A stretch of 64,000 nt of DNA from Epiperipatus broadwayi (lineage: Eukaryota; Onychophora; Udeonychophora; Euonychophora; Peripatidae): positions 2,976,001-3,040,000 of the forward strand of contig JAQFVV010012535.1 of NCBI GenBank assembly GCA_028023455.1. The letters run 5' to 3'. The notes beneath the pieces are model-generated. The model was not told the origin of the DNA, did not search any database, and saw only the letters and a program-made list of their open reading frames with translations. A program made the translations under genes and the position numbers. Positions 51,147-63,375 of the stretch are shown in pieces; position 1 is the stretch's first letter; each line of letters starts with the position of its first letter.

Positions 51147-53155
51147 TGTAATGGGCACATACGTACATTACATTGTTTTTTTATTAGTAAACATGAAAAG
51201 AATAAAAGTTCACAAATAAAACTTCCTTTTTAAGAATTAAAAATTGAAAATTAAAATTCTATACTAATCTCATATATATAAAATCACACAAATAAAAAAA
51301 ATTATTAAAATAAAACTTTATTAAAAATAGAAAAGGTATTTTAAAAACAAAAACTTAAAAAGATTTGGAAATAAAAATATATCTTTAAGTTTGAAAACAA
51401 ATTAATTGGTGTTATTGAAATATGGAAATGATTCTTTTAATTAATTAAATGTAAACTAGCCTTGGGCATTTAAATATATAAGCAATGGTCAGATAGGAGA
51501 GAAAAACAATGGAATCAGACCTCAGCGAAATGACCATCACATCGATGACATAATGTAAATTGAATCCTTAAAATTAATATAAAAGGAAAAGTTTGGAAAT
51601 TATTAGATATAGTTATTAAGAGATGACTAATATGTTTTAGTGCGGAGTGAAGGAGAAGGGATTGAAAGATGCATTTTCAATTCCTTCAGTTATTATAAAA
51701 AAAAAACGAAATGAAACATCACTTTTCTTATACTGAGGACAACAGGATCATTGGGGAATTTAACATGGATTCCAAATGGCATGCAATGGATAAAGAGGAA
51801 CGTGTTAAAAATTGTAAGAACTTTAAAAACATTTTGAAACACTAAGAACTTTAAAATATAAAGTTTCTCAGTATTTAATTTATAAGAAATAGAATCCTAT
51901 CTGACCAACGCTATTTATTAATTAGTTATAATTTTATTTAATGTATTTCTTTTGTAAAATCATTCCATTTATTTATTTATTTATTTGTTCTTTAAGTTTT
52001 TATTATGATTTCTGTTTTTCGATAAATTAAACTATATAAATATTAAACTTAAGTTGGGTGTGAATGGCTATATAGATTTGTAAAGTTATATTAGGGGAGG
52101 GTAATCTTAGGTTATTTGTTTCGTAGTTGAATTAGATCAATGGATGGGATATATTGGTGTAATTAGTAGATGTAGTATGAGATTCGCTACGGGCAGAATC
52201 ACTATTATACGCCGCACACACTCATTTTGCCTGTGGAAGGAATTATAAGATGGAGACTGCAGTTCCTTCATATGGATTTTTTTTTATTGCTCTTATCATT
52301 AGATAGATGTAGTATTCCTATATGATGAAAAGCAATTTCTTCTCTTAACTTTATTTGTGCTGTCGTAGTCGTATTACATTGAATACATCGATATATCAGA
52401 TGGATTGAAGTTTGGTTTGACTGCGAACTTTTGGCCTAAGGTTAAACAAGGATAGAATATTTTCTTTTCAAATGCAAATCTATGTAGTCTATTCATACTC
52501 GACACTCTAAATAAAAATGCATTAAATTTAAGTTGAGTATAGATGCTTGCATGGGTTCATTACCGGTTAATTATTTTTTGGTTTTCATATTTGATCAAAA
52601 TATATAGACATTCGGTAAATACTGATACCTTACGGTGAGTATCTAAGATGTATTTATGTCAGATGTCTTTTAAGTTATTGGTGTCTCTGCGGTATCTTAT
52701 GATGAATACCATTGGGTTTCTTGTATTCCCTATGCAATTGACAATATCAATGACTTTGTATTTTGATCATTTATGTTTATTTTGAAATGTTTTTTGACCG
52801 TGTAATCTATGTAACCGATCTATACTCAACATTAAAAACACATTTGATAAATCCCTCTATGCGAACTTATAATAGTATAAAAATTAAAATGTAAATTTAT
52901 AAAAATTAAAATGTAAATTAAAATCAAAGTTAAAAATGTAAGTTAGATTTTAAAATGTAAACTGATACTAAAATAATTTTATATATATATGTGCGTAAAT
53001 GTTTGTATGTTAATTACTGGCAGTGGCTTATTTTATTCTTTTTTAAAAAAATTATTCTTAGATAAGAATTATAAAATATAAATCTCTGCTGTTCCACTGA
53101 GCTAGTGACAATGGGCTAACAACCCGATATCAAAATATATAAAAGAAAAAAAAAA
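51147..53155 (+). repeat. 2-kb dispersed non-coding repeat, copy 2
   Basis: Collinear with 29853-31985 in the same orientation, about 21.3 kb away. It keeps ATTCGCTACGGGCAGAAT and ACTCGACACTCTAAATAAAA, and a hairpin around 51656-51690 in which one pair has become G-U. Several internal deletions make it about 120 bp shorter. Neither copy has coding potential. Confidence 0.8.
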
Positions 53156-53818
53156 CTTTTACTTATTATTACAAATAAGGAATTAATTAATAACTTTGAT
53201 TTGTAGGGGGTTAATAATAATACACACATATGTGTGTAATTTATATATATTTTTATCATTGGGTTAATTTTATTGTAAAAATATAATACAGACTTAATAA
53301 GTTTATTTTTCATAAATGCCAGTATGTGCATAAAAATTTGAATGGGATTTCCATATGTATTAAAATCAGTCTTCATCCACATATATGTTAAAATTAATTA
53401 TTATGTATTATAAAAAGGAATTTTTATTATTGGTTTATGACAATTCAAATATGTTAATTTTAAATTATTATACAGCACATCTGAGAGCTTATATATAGAT
53501 GTGTTTTATGTAAGCCTATTGAAATATATGTAAATTACAATGTAATAGCATATTTTTTTGTATTATTTTATTCAAAATCATAATTACATCTTCAAATTTA
53601 TATGACAGCCTATAGATTTTTATTTATTGTTATTGTTTCTAATAAATAAATGAATATTTCATTGTTTAAGTTATTCCAGTGAATTCATTTAATCTTAAAA
53701 TAGGTTTAGAATATTATATGTTGGTATTACTTCTTGCTCACAGCAACAGTTATAGAGCTCTTGCTTCCTGTGTTGAATTCATGCATAACAGTCAGTTATA
53801 TGGATTGGGGATTATGGT
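53156..53818. other. AT-rich non-coding DNA
   Basis: Nothing recognised. The minus-strand open frame at 53116-53382 overlaps the repeat end and has no domain. Confidence 0.45.
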
Positions 53819-54141
53819 AATGCTGGGATGTTAAAACATGCTGATCATCATCAATGCTCTGGCCACTTAGTACCCTTAATGTACTGGCCAACTATGAGCA
53901 CTTTCTAATAATAAAAAATATAAATAAAATATAGTGCATGGAATTTAAAATATATCCTTGGGTGCTTTGGACATCTATTATGATCCTGGTTGCACCCAAG
54001 GATATATTTTAAATTCCATGCACTATATTTTATTTATAGTTTTTATTATTAGAAAGTAAGTTCATAGTTGGCCAGTACATTAATGGTACTAAGTGGCCAG
54101 AGCATTGATGATGATCAGCATGTTTTAACATCCCAGCATTA
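53819..54141. mobile_element. Foldback element with about 145-bp arms
   Basis: Left arm from AATGCTGGGATGTTAAAACA and right arm ending in TGTTTTAACATCCCAGCATT pair along their length with a few differences. The loop near 53967-53993 is GTGCTTTGGACATC-like sequence. It contains no coding sequence and is MITE-like. Confidence 0.88.
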
Positions 54142-56024
54142 TTTGATTTTTTTAATATTCTGTTGGATTAGCACCTGAGTCTGGGCATCCAAATCTATTG
54201 TTTATTTAATCTGCCTCAAACTTGGCAAAGGTTAAATAATTAATGGAACAATTTCAAATCCAGTCACAAGGTTGACTGTTGATTATATTTTTTTGATCAC
54301 TCATTATGATGAATGATTATTAATCTTCTCAGTAATGTTTGTGAACTTATAGCTAATTTTTGTTTTTGCTGATTTCTCATGCTCACATTCATTATATTCA
54401 TTATATATTTAAATTTGATTTATTAACTGGGGGTTATGATGATGAGTATCATCACCCAAGATTCATCCCCTTTCTTCATATCATTTCAATATATAGTGTT
54501 AGTATTTTTAAATATAATTTGAATTTTGTAAAACAAACATATAAAGCTTTTAAAATTTTGATTAAATTGTTATAATTGTTTAATTGCAAATAAATAATTT
54601 TTCGCTATATTATTGTAGAATGAACATTTTCATTTTTAAAGATAGTATAATAAAATGTTTTATTAAATAAATCATTAACACCATTGATAAAGAATTTATA
54701 GGATAATATTGTTTTAAGACGTTAGAAAAAATTAGAGCGTAATTAGTTCCAGTCTTAGCCAGAAGATATCAGTAAATAAAGAGATTTTTTGTTAGAAATT
54801 CGGGAAGATAAAAAATTAGACTTTTAATATTTTTAATTAGACTTTTAATTGAAGAATCAAATTCACAACATTCCAAATTATTTTGTTTACATTTAAAATA
54901 TTAGAAAATAGTTTTACAAAGATTAATTTTGCGAGTATTAATCATTTTTATTGCAGAGTGAATATATAATTATTTTTTTTAAAGATATATCTTTATAATA
55001 TAAGATATAATATTCACTTAATAATATTGATTAAATTTCGCCACTGTTTTTAGTTAAAAATATTATTTATTTTCATCAAGTGCGTATTAGATTGATATAT
55101 ATTGCTATGAGTTAATTTAATTAATAACTTTCTTTTTAACTCTATGAGAGAAAAGTTGCATAATCTGATAATAATTAGTATTCTATATAATAATTTCCTG
55201 TACTTTAAAATACTATGTTAATCATCAATAATAAGTAAAATACTTGTATTATAATTAGTTTATAATTACAAAATTGCAAATATTGTATTAAGTTAGTTTT
55301 TTTAAAAATATTTCATCTCTACATATATTCCACATGATTGAATCAAATGAAGGGAATCTATGATAAACATATTTATATACGAATATATATATAAACTCAT
55401 GCATGCATATAATTGCACGCACACACATCTACACATGGAAAATAAAGAGATCTTACCAGTGAGACAATAGTGAAAATAGAGCCTGCCGGCCATTAACAAA
55501 TTATTAGAAATTTATTATAAATCCTGTTTTACCGAGTAGTAATTAAAATATTTTATCATATATTTATGCAATTAAAGTCAGAAAGTTTTTTAAAAAATTA
55601 TCAATAAAATTAAAAATTAGTTTTATTAACATTTAAGAACACATTCAATTGTATGAATTAATTCTAAAAATGAGATGTTTCAATAAATTACATAAAACCA
55701 GTGGCAAATAATGTTAAATTCTATTGGCACTAATATTATATGACCGTAGTTTGAATTTATTTGATGATTGTTTTTTGTTGTTTATGATGTTTTTGGCTAT
55801 CTTAATATAGTAATAATTTTATTTTATTTTTTTAAAATTTAACTTATTGCCTAGTTACTCAAATGTAACATGTTTATTTTTATTTTCCATACTTAGATTT
55901 TAATATTTTAGAAAAAATTAGGTAGTGCACAAATGATATTATACATTTAAACCGATTTAAATTTAAAATAAAGTAAGTTTTGTCTTTTAATTTTTGAATA
56001 ACTTATAGAATTAGATATTAAAAT
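54142..56024. other. AT-rich non-coding DNA
   Basis: A short stretch near 54493-54530 matches one at 40843. The open frame at 54360-54575 has no recognisable domain. Otherwise nothing is seen. Confidence 0.45.
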
Positions 56025-56510
56025 AGGCAAAACTCTCCATACAGTATTGCCACTCAGTGCAAGTCAGAATAATCAATGGATGCCAGAAGGCTTGTGCATA
56101 AAATCCTTATCTAGTGCCTACTCATCCAATATTCCCAAACTAGTGTCTGACTTGTGGCCTTTGTCAGTGAGGAACCTTGCTATATGACTATATAAGCTAA
56201 TGAGTCTGGATTGAAAATATTATTGAGTTTTCAATTTAAGACTCATAGTTTTGGAGTTAAGTAGAGATAAAAGGTGGCTGCTGGAGGATTGTATTTGTAT
56301 TAGATCCTAAGATCTAGGTACAGTGCTCTCAGATCCGAGGCACCTCACTGACGAAGGCCACAAGCCAGAAATGAGTCTGGGGATATTGGATGAATAGGCA
56401 CTAGATGGGGATTTTATGCACAAGCCTTTTGGCATCCATTGATTTTCTGGCTTGCACTGAGTGGAAATACTATATGGAGAGTTTGGTGATTATGTGATGT
56501 TTATGGAATT
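56025..56510 (+). mobile_element. Foldback element, CTCTCC family, long copy C
   Basis: Arms begin AGGCAAAACTCTCCATACAG and end TATATGGAGAGTTT (56484), with the family tail GTGATTATGTGATGTTTATG after it. Inner landmarks are the same as in copy B, in the same order. The middle holds about 100 bp not shared with copy B. The right arm holds the better of the two hammerhead-like cores (56343-56382). The left arm has a decayed one on the minus strand (CTGACAA at 56167-56161). Confidence 0.85.
56343..56382 (+). ncRNA. Hammerhead-ribozyme-like core with GUC site
   Basis: Stem I 5' strand CCTCA (56343-56347), core CTGACGA (56348-56354), one A, stem II GGC / CACAA / GCC (56356-56366), one A, GAAA (56368-56371), a minimal stem III T-GA-G, GUC cleavage triplet (56375-56377), stem I 3' strand TGGGG (56378-56382). 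Compared with the copy at 17777, stem II changes from AGC/GCT to GGC/GCC, a compensatory change, and the variable N7 differs. The A-A mismatch at the base of stem II is shared. GUC is the preferred hammerhead site. Self-cleavage is untested. Confidence 0.55.
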
Positions 56511-56550
56511 AGATATTCCATACATAAATAAAAATATATATTAACTTATG

Positions 56551-56942
56551 ATTATTTATCCATTCATCTATTCACTATACATATTGTATATGTGTGCCTA
56601 CCATTCAGTATTCATACATTATTTTACTAAATATTTTTATGACATTTTAATAGGGAAGTTCAGTAACAATAGTTTTATTACCAAACAATGTTTTATTCAA
56701 ATATAAGTATATTGTCTCTAAAAAGGGCTTGATTTCAGACTTTTAGATTATTTATCCATTCATCTATTCACTATACATATTGTATATGTGTGCCTAGCAT
56801 TCAGTATTCCTACATTATTTTACTAAATATTTTTATGACATTTTAATAGAGAAGTTCAGTAACAATAGTTTTATTACCAAACAATGTTTTATTCAAATAT
56901 AAGTATATTGTCTCTAAAAATGGCTTGATTTCAAACTTTTAT
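56551..56942. repeat. 196-bp tandem duplication
   Basis: Units 56551-56746 and 56747-56942 start ATTATTTATCCATTCATCTA and differ at only a handful of positions. Recent duplication; no coding content. Confidence 0.92.
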
Positions 56943-56984
56943 TTTCTTACATCTATACATTCCATCTCTTCATAACCATGTAAA

Positions 56985-59040
56985 TGTGTAAAAGATAAAT
57001 GATCTCCAAGATATGTATTTCATGCCAAACCAGCACTCAGCAGTTGGTCTAGATCACCATTTGCCACACATATATACAATCAGTGCTCAGTTTATATCAA
57101 GATAGCAAATCTTCAAACTTTACTAGTCTAGTTTTAATCTTCTTCACCTATCAACTTTTCAGGCATTCATATCATCGAAAGTCCAATGATGAAACACTCA
57201 AAGCCCTTGTTGAATCCAATGTTACTGTCATACCCATGTTGAATTTAGGCCATGCTGATTCCTTATATATAAGACCTTAATACATCCATTTAGATATACA
57301 GAAGAGAGGTGAGCAAAATACAGGCTAAATATGTAATATAGGTACATTGTCTGAACTAAACTTAATGTAATTAGAAAGGATTTAAACTCAAACTTTCAAG
57401 CTTCCTAATTACATTAAGTTTAGTATAGACAATATACTTATACTTGAATATTACATATTCAGTCTGTATTCTGCTCATCTCTTTTCTGTGTATTTAAATA
57501 GACATATTAAGGTCCTATATGTGAAGAATTAGAGTGACTTAAAGTCAACTTGAGTTATAACAATAATGTTGGCATCAACAAAGACGTTGAGTTTTACATC
57601 ATCAAATTTTCAATGATATGGATGACTGAAGAGTTGGAGAGTGGAGAAGAGTCAAGCTTGTTCATTAAAATTTGAAGATTTGCTATTTTGATATAAACTG
57701 AGCACTAATTATATAAATGTGTGTGAGATGGTGATCTGGATCAACTAATGAGTGCTGATTCAGCACCAAATATGTATATTAAAAATCATTTAACTTTTTC
57801 ACATGTAATAAAAATTTATAGTTTTCATTAATCAATTACAAAATTTGATTTTAATCTGCACAGATATGAAAGTTTAAGATATTTTACTTGAGTTAAATAA
57901 TATCTTGGGCTATTTTACTTGGTATTGTGTAATATTTGGCATAGATATCCAGAAAGTTATAATAATAATAATAATACAATAATAATAATACTATATTATA
58001 TATTTTTATTATACACTATATAAAATTGATGACATAAATTAACTACAAATATAATCTTTGAATACAATTATAAGATATATACCTAAGCTTTATATGTAAT
58101 TAGAGGGGATATGAATACAGACTTTCAAGCTTCCTTCATTCATCCACTCCATCTTATATAACCAATACACATGACCTCACATGTGAAAAAAATAAATGAT
58201 CTTCAATATATGCATTTTATGAACCACTAATCATCAGTTGTTTCAGATTATCATCTTCCACACACACATATATATCCAATGCTCAGTTTAAATTGATAGC
58301 AAATTTTCAAACTTTCATAAACAGGCTACAATTTTCTCCACTCTCCAACTCTTCAGCTATCCATATCATTGAAAATCTGAAGATGGAATACTCAAAGCCT
58401 CATGGTAATGTCCAAAATTGTTGTATTAATAGCTATTCTTTCTTTAGATTTTCAATGATATGGATGTCTGAAGAATTGGAGAGTGAAAAGAATTGAAGCC
58501 TGTCCATTAAAGTTTGAAAATTTGCAATCTTAATATATATTGAACACTGATTATATATGTGTGTGTGGAAGATGACCTAGATCAACCAATGAGTGTTTAT
58601 TCAGCACAAAATAAATATATTGGAGATAATTTTTTTTTCATATGTGTGTGTTCATGTGTATCAATTACGTAAGATGGAGTGAATGACTGAAAGGAGCTTG
58701 AAAATTTGTGTTAGAAATTCCCTCTAATTACATCGAAATCTTAAGTACATTATACTTGTATTCAAATATTACAGATTCAGCCTGTAATCTGCTCATCCCT
58801 CTTCTGTGTATTTAAATGAACATGTTAAGTTTCTATATATGAGGGGTCAGATTGACTTAGAGTCAACATGGGTATGACAACAATATTTGACATTAACAGG
58901 CCTTTGAGTATTCCATCTTCAGATTTTCAATGACATGGATGGCTGAAGAGTTGGAGAGTGGAGAGAACTGAAGCCTGTCCATTAAAGTTTGAACATTTGC
59001 TATCTTATTAAAAACTGAGCACTGAATATATATATATATT

Positions 59041-59081
<41 letters not shown>

Positions 59082-59145
59082 TGTATAAGATGAAATGGAT
59101 GACTGAGCATGAAAGACTGTGTTCAAATCCCCTCTAATTACACAA
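56985..59145. mobile_element. Cluster of related foldback repeats
   Basis: A first foldback has arms of about 390 bp (56985-57383 and 57400-57790). A second has shorter arms (about 58095-58380 and 58450-58735). A third, one-armed copy runs from 58735 to 59145. Shared pieces include TGAAGAGTTGGAGAGTGGAG, CTGAGCACTGA, TTGACTTAGAGTCAACATGG and the end TCCCCTCTAATTACA. The end GTTCAAATCCCCTC looks like a Pol III B-box, so an inverted SINE-like dimer is possible. A (TA)n(TG)n microsatellite lies at 59027-59081. Open frames at 57083 and 58293 are by-products. Confidence 0.75.
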
Positions 59146-59394
59146 ATATTATCATAGAAAAAATGATAATATTAAATAAGTGATGAGCAAAAATATATTT
59201 AATGATAGTTAGTTAAAATGAAATATAAAGAGAATTAGATTAACTAATTAGATTTTATCTATTTTATTGGAGAGGGGTATTAACATTTCCAATTATACAT
59301 ACATATAAATTACAAAATATAATTAACATTGTAATTCAAAAACTTTGCGTGAAAAATCTACTTGTAACAATAATATAGGCACTATTACACCTGA

Positions 59395-59900
59395 CCGCAA
59401 AGCTATTTTATGCTTAAAACAAAATAAAATTAAACTATTCTGCGAGTGCTTTCAAGAGACGTACTCTCATCATCAAAGCTCCAAGTGAATTAATGATATG
59501 CAAATTATTTAAAGTTTAAGATTAATTGCTCCATTTTCTTGAAATCATGAAGCATGTGTCCTTGCGGTTGATGGCATCGCAATCCATCACTATGTAGCAG
59601 GCCTCCTTCACTTTTCTTTTCAAATCATGCCTCTCTCTGCAGACCAGGCTGACATCTTGAGGTTCACACTGGTGTCCAGTTATTTTTTGATGAATTGCAA
59701 AAATTGAATAATGTGATGGATCTGATTGACCTTTAATATATGCATATTTATGTTGCTGTAATCTGGTTTCTATTGCTGCCTTGGTCTCCCCATAATATGA
59801 GGCTCTACAATTTGCATGAGTACAGATCATGATAAAATATAAAGCAATAATTTTATTTTGTTCACCAGGCAAGCCAGATAAATTTTAATCATTTCTCAAT
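59395..59900 (-). pseudogene. Penelope-like element, GIY-YIG endonuclease fragment
   Basis: The minus-strand frame (59872-59522) reads ICTHANCRASYYGETKAAIE, then RLQQHKYAYIKG, a Ser/His stretch, and VKEACYI. This matches the GIY-YIG nuclease at the C-terminus of Penelope-like retroelements: the usual YIGET is YYGET here, followed by R-x-x-x-H. These enzymes nick DNA for target-primed reverse transcription. The reverse transcriptase that should precede it is missing, there is no ATG start, and no element is complete. Downstream (59482-59448) a hairpin with TGATGA, GAGA/TCTC and GAAA recalls the hammerhead motifs known from this class. Dead copy, 5' truncated. Confidence 0.75.
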
Positions 59901-60023
59901 TGGTTTGAGTTGATTTAATGATAATGGGAATAATTTAAAACAATTCAATTATTGTAGAAATGTTATAATTTTTATATTGACTACAGATAGTCAAAAGCAT
60001 GCTTTTTCAGGATATTAGAAATA

Positions 60024-60347
60024 ATTTAAACAGTAAGGATTTTTCATCATAACACATGTGCTGTACTGTTTTTTTCTTTATAATATTTCAACAGATGTCT
60101 TGTTGAATTGTGAGGAAACCCTCAAACTAAGACACAGGATAGAAACTTTTAAAAGATAAGAGTGGTCATTTTATTTTTAAACTTACTTTCCAATTATATA
60201 GGCCAATCTAAAGCTTCTCAAAAGTCACTATGTTGTGTCTTAATTTGAGAGTTTCCTCAATAGTCAGCAAGATATCGTTAAGATATTATATTAAAAAAAC
60301 AATAGTACAGAGCGTGTGTTAGGATGAAAAATCCTTACTATTTAAAT
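60024..60347. mobile_element. Foldback element with about 110-bp arms
   Basis: Left arm starts ATTTAAACAGTAAGGATTTT and the right arm ends AAAATCCTTACTATTTAAAT. Inner parts (GAGGAAACCCTCAAACTAAG, ACACA against TGTGTCTTAATTTGAGAGTT) also pair. Arms have diverged moderately. About 100 bp of unpaired sequence separates them. Confidence 0.8.
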
Positions 60348-60540
60348 TACATACTATCTCTGTGCTAGTAGATATTAGAAATAATAATCTTTATTTTTAA
60401 AGACAGGAAATGTGTTTTATATTAGATTAATTAGTATTAGTATTTAAACATTATAAGCATATATAATTATTTCATGTGAAACATTTATTGAAAGTGTAAT
60501 TTTGGGAAGAAAATCTATAATGCAACATCTGATACTAAAA

Positions 60541-60595
60541 CAGGCAAAACTCTCCATACAGTAGTGATTATGTTATGTTTAGGGGTTTAAAATCT
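60541..60595 (+). mobile_element. Foldback element, CTCTCC family, remnant E
   Basis: CAGGCAAAACTCTCCATACA followed directly by GTGATTATGTTATGTTTAGG, so one terminal repeat is joined to the family tail with the arms missing. Like remnant F, it indicates deletion between the inverted arms. Confidence 0.7.
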
Positions 60596-61262
60596 GATAC
60601 TACAAGTTGTGTTGTAACTTCATTGTGAATTAATATAGTTTTAATCTTTTATAAAAGATTTAATACTCTTCATATGTGTTTATACATAATACATTTATAC
60701 AAATTTAGAGTGTTATGCTTTTTGTACATCAATCTATTTGTCCTTATATATTCTTAGACTTTTTGTTTTATCCATTACAATACTAATCTATACATTATTA
60801 CTAATAGTTGAATGTATTTGGAAAATAAAGAGTGAAATTTTCAAAAACATTTACAATTTAATAACATGAAGAAAATAATCCAGTATATAGCTGCAAGTAA
60901 AATGCCATAATCACAAACCATCAGATAATGCATTATATTTGGGATAAATATTTATATATTTAGTATAAAATAGGTTTTTATTTAAAAATAGAATTAAATG
61001 AAGGATTCATTGTTTTTATAACTATTATCAACATACATCATATTATATCAAGATATTATTAAAAAAACTTTGACATTGTTAATCTAAATGTAATGAAAAA
61101 AAATGTTGGCATAGTTTTTTATCTGTTAATTACAAATACCAGAATAACAAGTAATTATATTATTAATAAAACTAATTCTGAAATAAAATCCAGGAAGTTA
61201 TTAAAAAATTTAAAGCGTAAAAAAATCCTGAATATTTTATCAAGAGTAGATTTTCTAATCAA
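60596..61262. other. AT-rich non-coding DNA
   Basis: Nothing recognised. The plus-strand open frame at 61093-61353 runs into the SINE and is not a gene. Confidence 0.5.
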
Positions 61263-61360
61263 GCATTGGTGGTTGAGTGGTCAGCACAGCAGCCTTACAA
61301 ACAGTTGTCCTGGGTTTGCGGGTTCGCTTCCTGGCCGATGCTTTGACACATGAAAAAAAA
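61263..61360 (+). mobile_element. tRNA-Gly-derived SINE (copy 3)
   Basis: Acceptor strands GCATTGG (61263) and CCGATGC (to 61341) pair. An A-box GGTTGAGTGGTCAGC and a B-box GGGTTCGCTTCC are intact. The anticodon loop is CTTACAA (TAC instead of TCC), and a small duplication GGGTTTGCGGGTTCGC lengthens the T-arm side. It ends in TTTGACACATG and an A run, the SINE tail. Best-preserved promoter boxes of the three copies. Confidence 0.8.
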
Positions 61361-61744
61361 AGATTAGATTTTCTACTGAATGTATTTATATTATGTTAAA
61401 TCCTTCTTTAAAGGCACTAAAAGTTTAGGTAACCAAACATAGGCAATAAAATAAACATGAAGTTTAAACAAAAATTGTAAAAGCATAATGTGATATAATT
61501 GCAGAGTGGCAGATTTTGTGACTAACGTCCATGGATGCGATTAGTTTTATTCCATTAAGCGAGCTTAAATGCGTATTGAGTCTTAAAAATATTTTTAATT
61601 GAAATTAAAGAAAATAGATGGGAAATTAATTTTAACTTATAGATATACTGTGTCAGATTCTGTTTAAAACACAGGCCAATAGAGTTTCATATAGCCTTAA
61701 TTCATTTGACAATTAGTCATATACCCTTTTAATGCATTTCTTCA
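61361..61744. other. AT-rich spacer
   Basis: Nothing recognised. Confidence 0.4.
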
Positions 61745-61860
61745 TCTTATTGATCTTTATTGTTAATAGGAGGTTGCCTTAACAACAGTTTGAAATTGTT
61801 GACTGATATCGATATTGGGATTGTCTAAGTGTTGATTGGCTTTTAATGCTATATATATAT
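61745..61860 (-). repeat. Dispersed repeat with X-box-like palindrome
   Basis: Reverse complement matches 32095-32230: (TA)n, CCAATCAACACTTAGACAAT, TCAACAATTTCAAACTGTTG, and the palindrome GTTGTTAAGGCAAC (61786-61773). Confidence 0.7.
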
Positions 61861-63016
61861 ATGTTGAAATGGGGTTTTCACAGGCATATGATGTTTTATA
61901 AACATTTTTTTTTAGTAGCAATCTTGCTTAATAAAATAAAAATAAGATACCAACGTTTTAACAAGATAGTACTTGTCATTAACTGGGTAAAAAACAGTAA
62001 TAATAATATATATTTTATTAGGTATCTCTATAAGAATACAAAGGAAAGTATTTAATGCTATATTTCCACCCAATTCATCTGATCAGCAGTCTCATTAAAA
62101 TATTATCATCACATAACAATGGCAGTGGAGACTTAAAAATGTGGATGTTGACTTCTCTTGGGTGGTTGGTTGATTTGTTTTTTTTAAATAAAACGGTGTT
62201 TTTATTTTTTTTTTTTTGTTAAAAATTTGGATGGTTGTTTATTTTGGAAGTGGAAAATGATTATGATAGTCAGTGGAGACTTAAAAATGTGAATGTTGAC
62301 TTCTCTAGAGTTGCTTGATGAATTGATTTTTTGAAAAATAACAGTATGTTTTCATTACTTTTTTACGTTAGTGAAACTTTTGGATGTTTATAAACTTTGG
62401 GGAAATAGCTTATGAATATGCTGACTTTTTTTCTGCTACAAATTAATTTCTAAGGAAAGAACAAATGGTGATTCATAAAGATGAAACTGTGTAAATTTTT
62501 TTATAAACACCTTTATATTTAATTATGTTTTTCATGTCTACTAATATTTTAGAATGATTTTTGTTTCAAAGGTTTGTATTATTTCAAACTTTATTTATGA
62601 TCATTACTGCACAAAAAATAAATATTTAGTGAGTTGTGAACTGTTAAAAGTACAAAAAAACATTGTTTGAGTCACTCCTAATTCATTCTCTTTATATATC
62701 ATTTTACACAAACCAAAATTTAAACAAATCAATAAAATGTGACCAATATTCTGTAAACTTCTAAGTGTTAGTCCTTTCTCATTTTTATTATCACAACCTA
62801 ATTTACTCATAGTACTTATATTCATATGATAATGGTCAGACTTGGGTTAAGGGCAATATTTTATGAATATGAATTAGAGAATACATTCTAACCAAATCAT
62901 TATAAAACAAGTCAATGAATGAAGAATGTGTGTGGACTTTAAAAGGAATTCACTATCTTAGTGCAATTTATTTAATTCCATAAAGAACCAAATAGATGTC
63001 CACACAATACATCATG
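61861..63016. other. AT-rich non-coding DNA with a tandem duplication
   Basis: Units of about 148 bp start at 62123 and 62271 with CAGTGGAGACTTAAAAATGT and are diverged by indels. No gene is seen; the open frames at 61846 and 62604 lack domains. Confidence 0.5.
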
Positions 63017-63375
63017 TAGTAAACTTTCCATACAATAATGCCTCCCAGGGCAAGTCTTAGTAATAAATGGATGCAAGAAGGTTTGTGCATATTATCCTTA
63101 TCTAGTACTTACTCATTGAATATTGCAAGTCTAGGTTAACACTAGTGGAATTCTTCAGTGAGAAGGCTTGAATCTGAGAAAACTATACCTAGATCTTAGT
63201 CTGATGATATTGGATGAGTAAACACTAGATAAAAATTTTATGCACAAACCTTCTTGCATCCATTGATTACTAAGACTTGCACTGGTTTATCCTACTATAT
63301 GGAGAGTTTGCTATCATATTAATAGCTTTCGTAAACATAAGAAATGTTGATCATGTGATGTTTTAGTGGTTTAAG
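63017..63375 (+). mobile_element. Foldback element, CTCTCC family, copy D
   Basis: Decayed family member: left end GTAAACTTTCCATACAATAA, inner GGATGCAAGAAGGTTTGTGC, right end ATATGGAGAGTTTG (63310), then the tail TTGATCATGTGATGTTTTAG. The left arm keeps CTGAAGA of the hammerhead core on the minus strand, but stem II and GAAA are lost. Confidence 0.75.
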
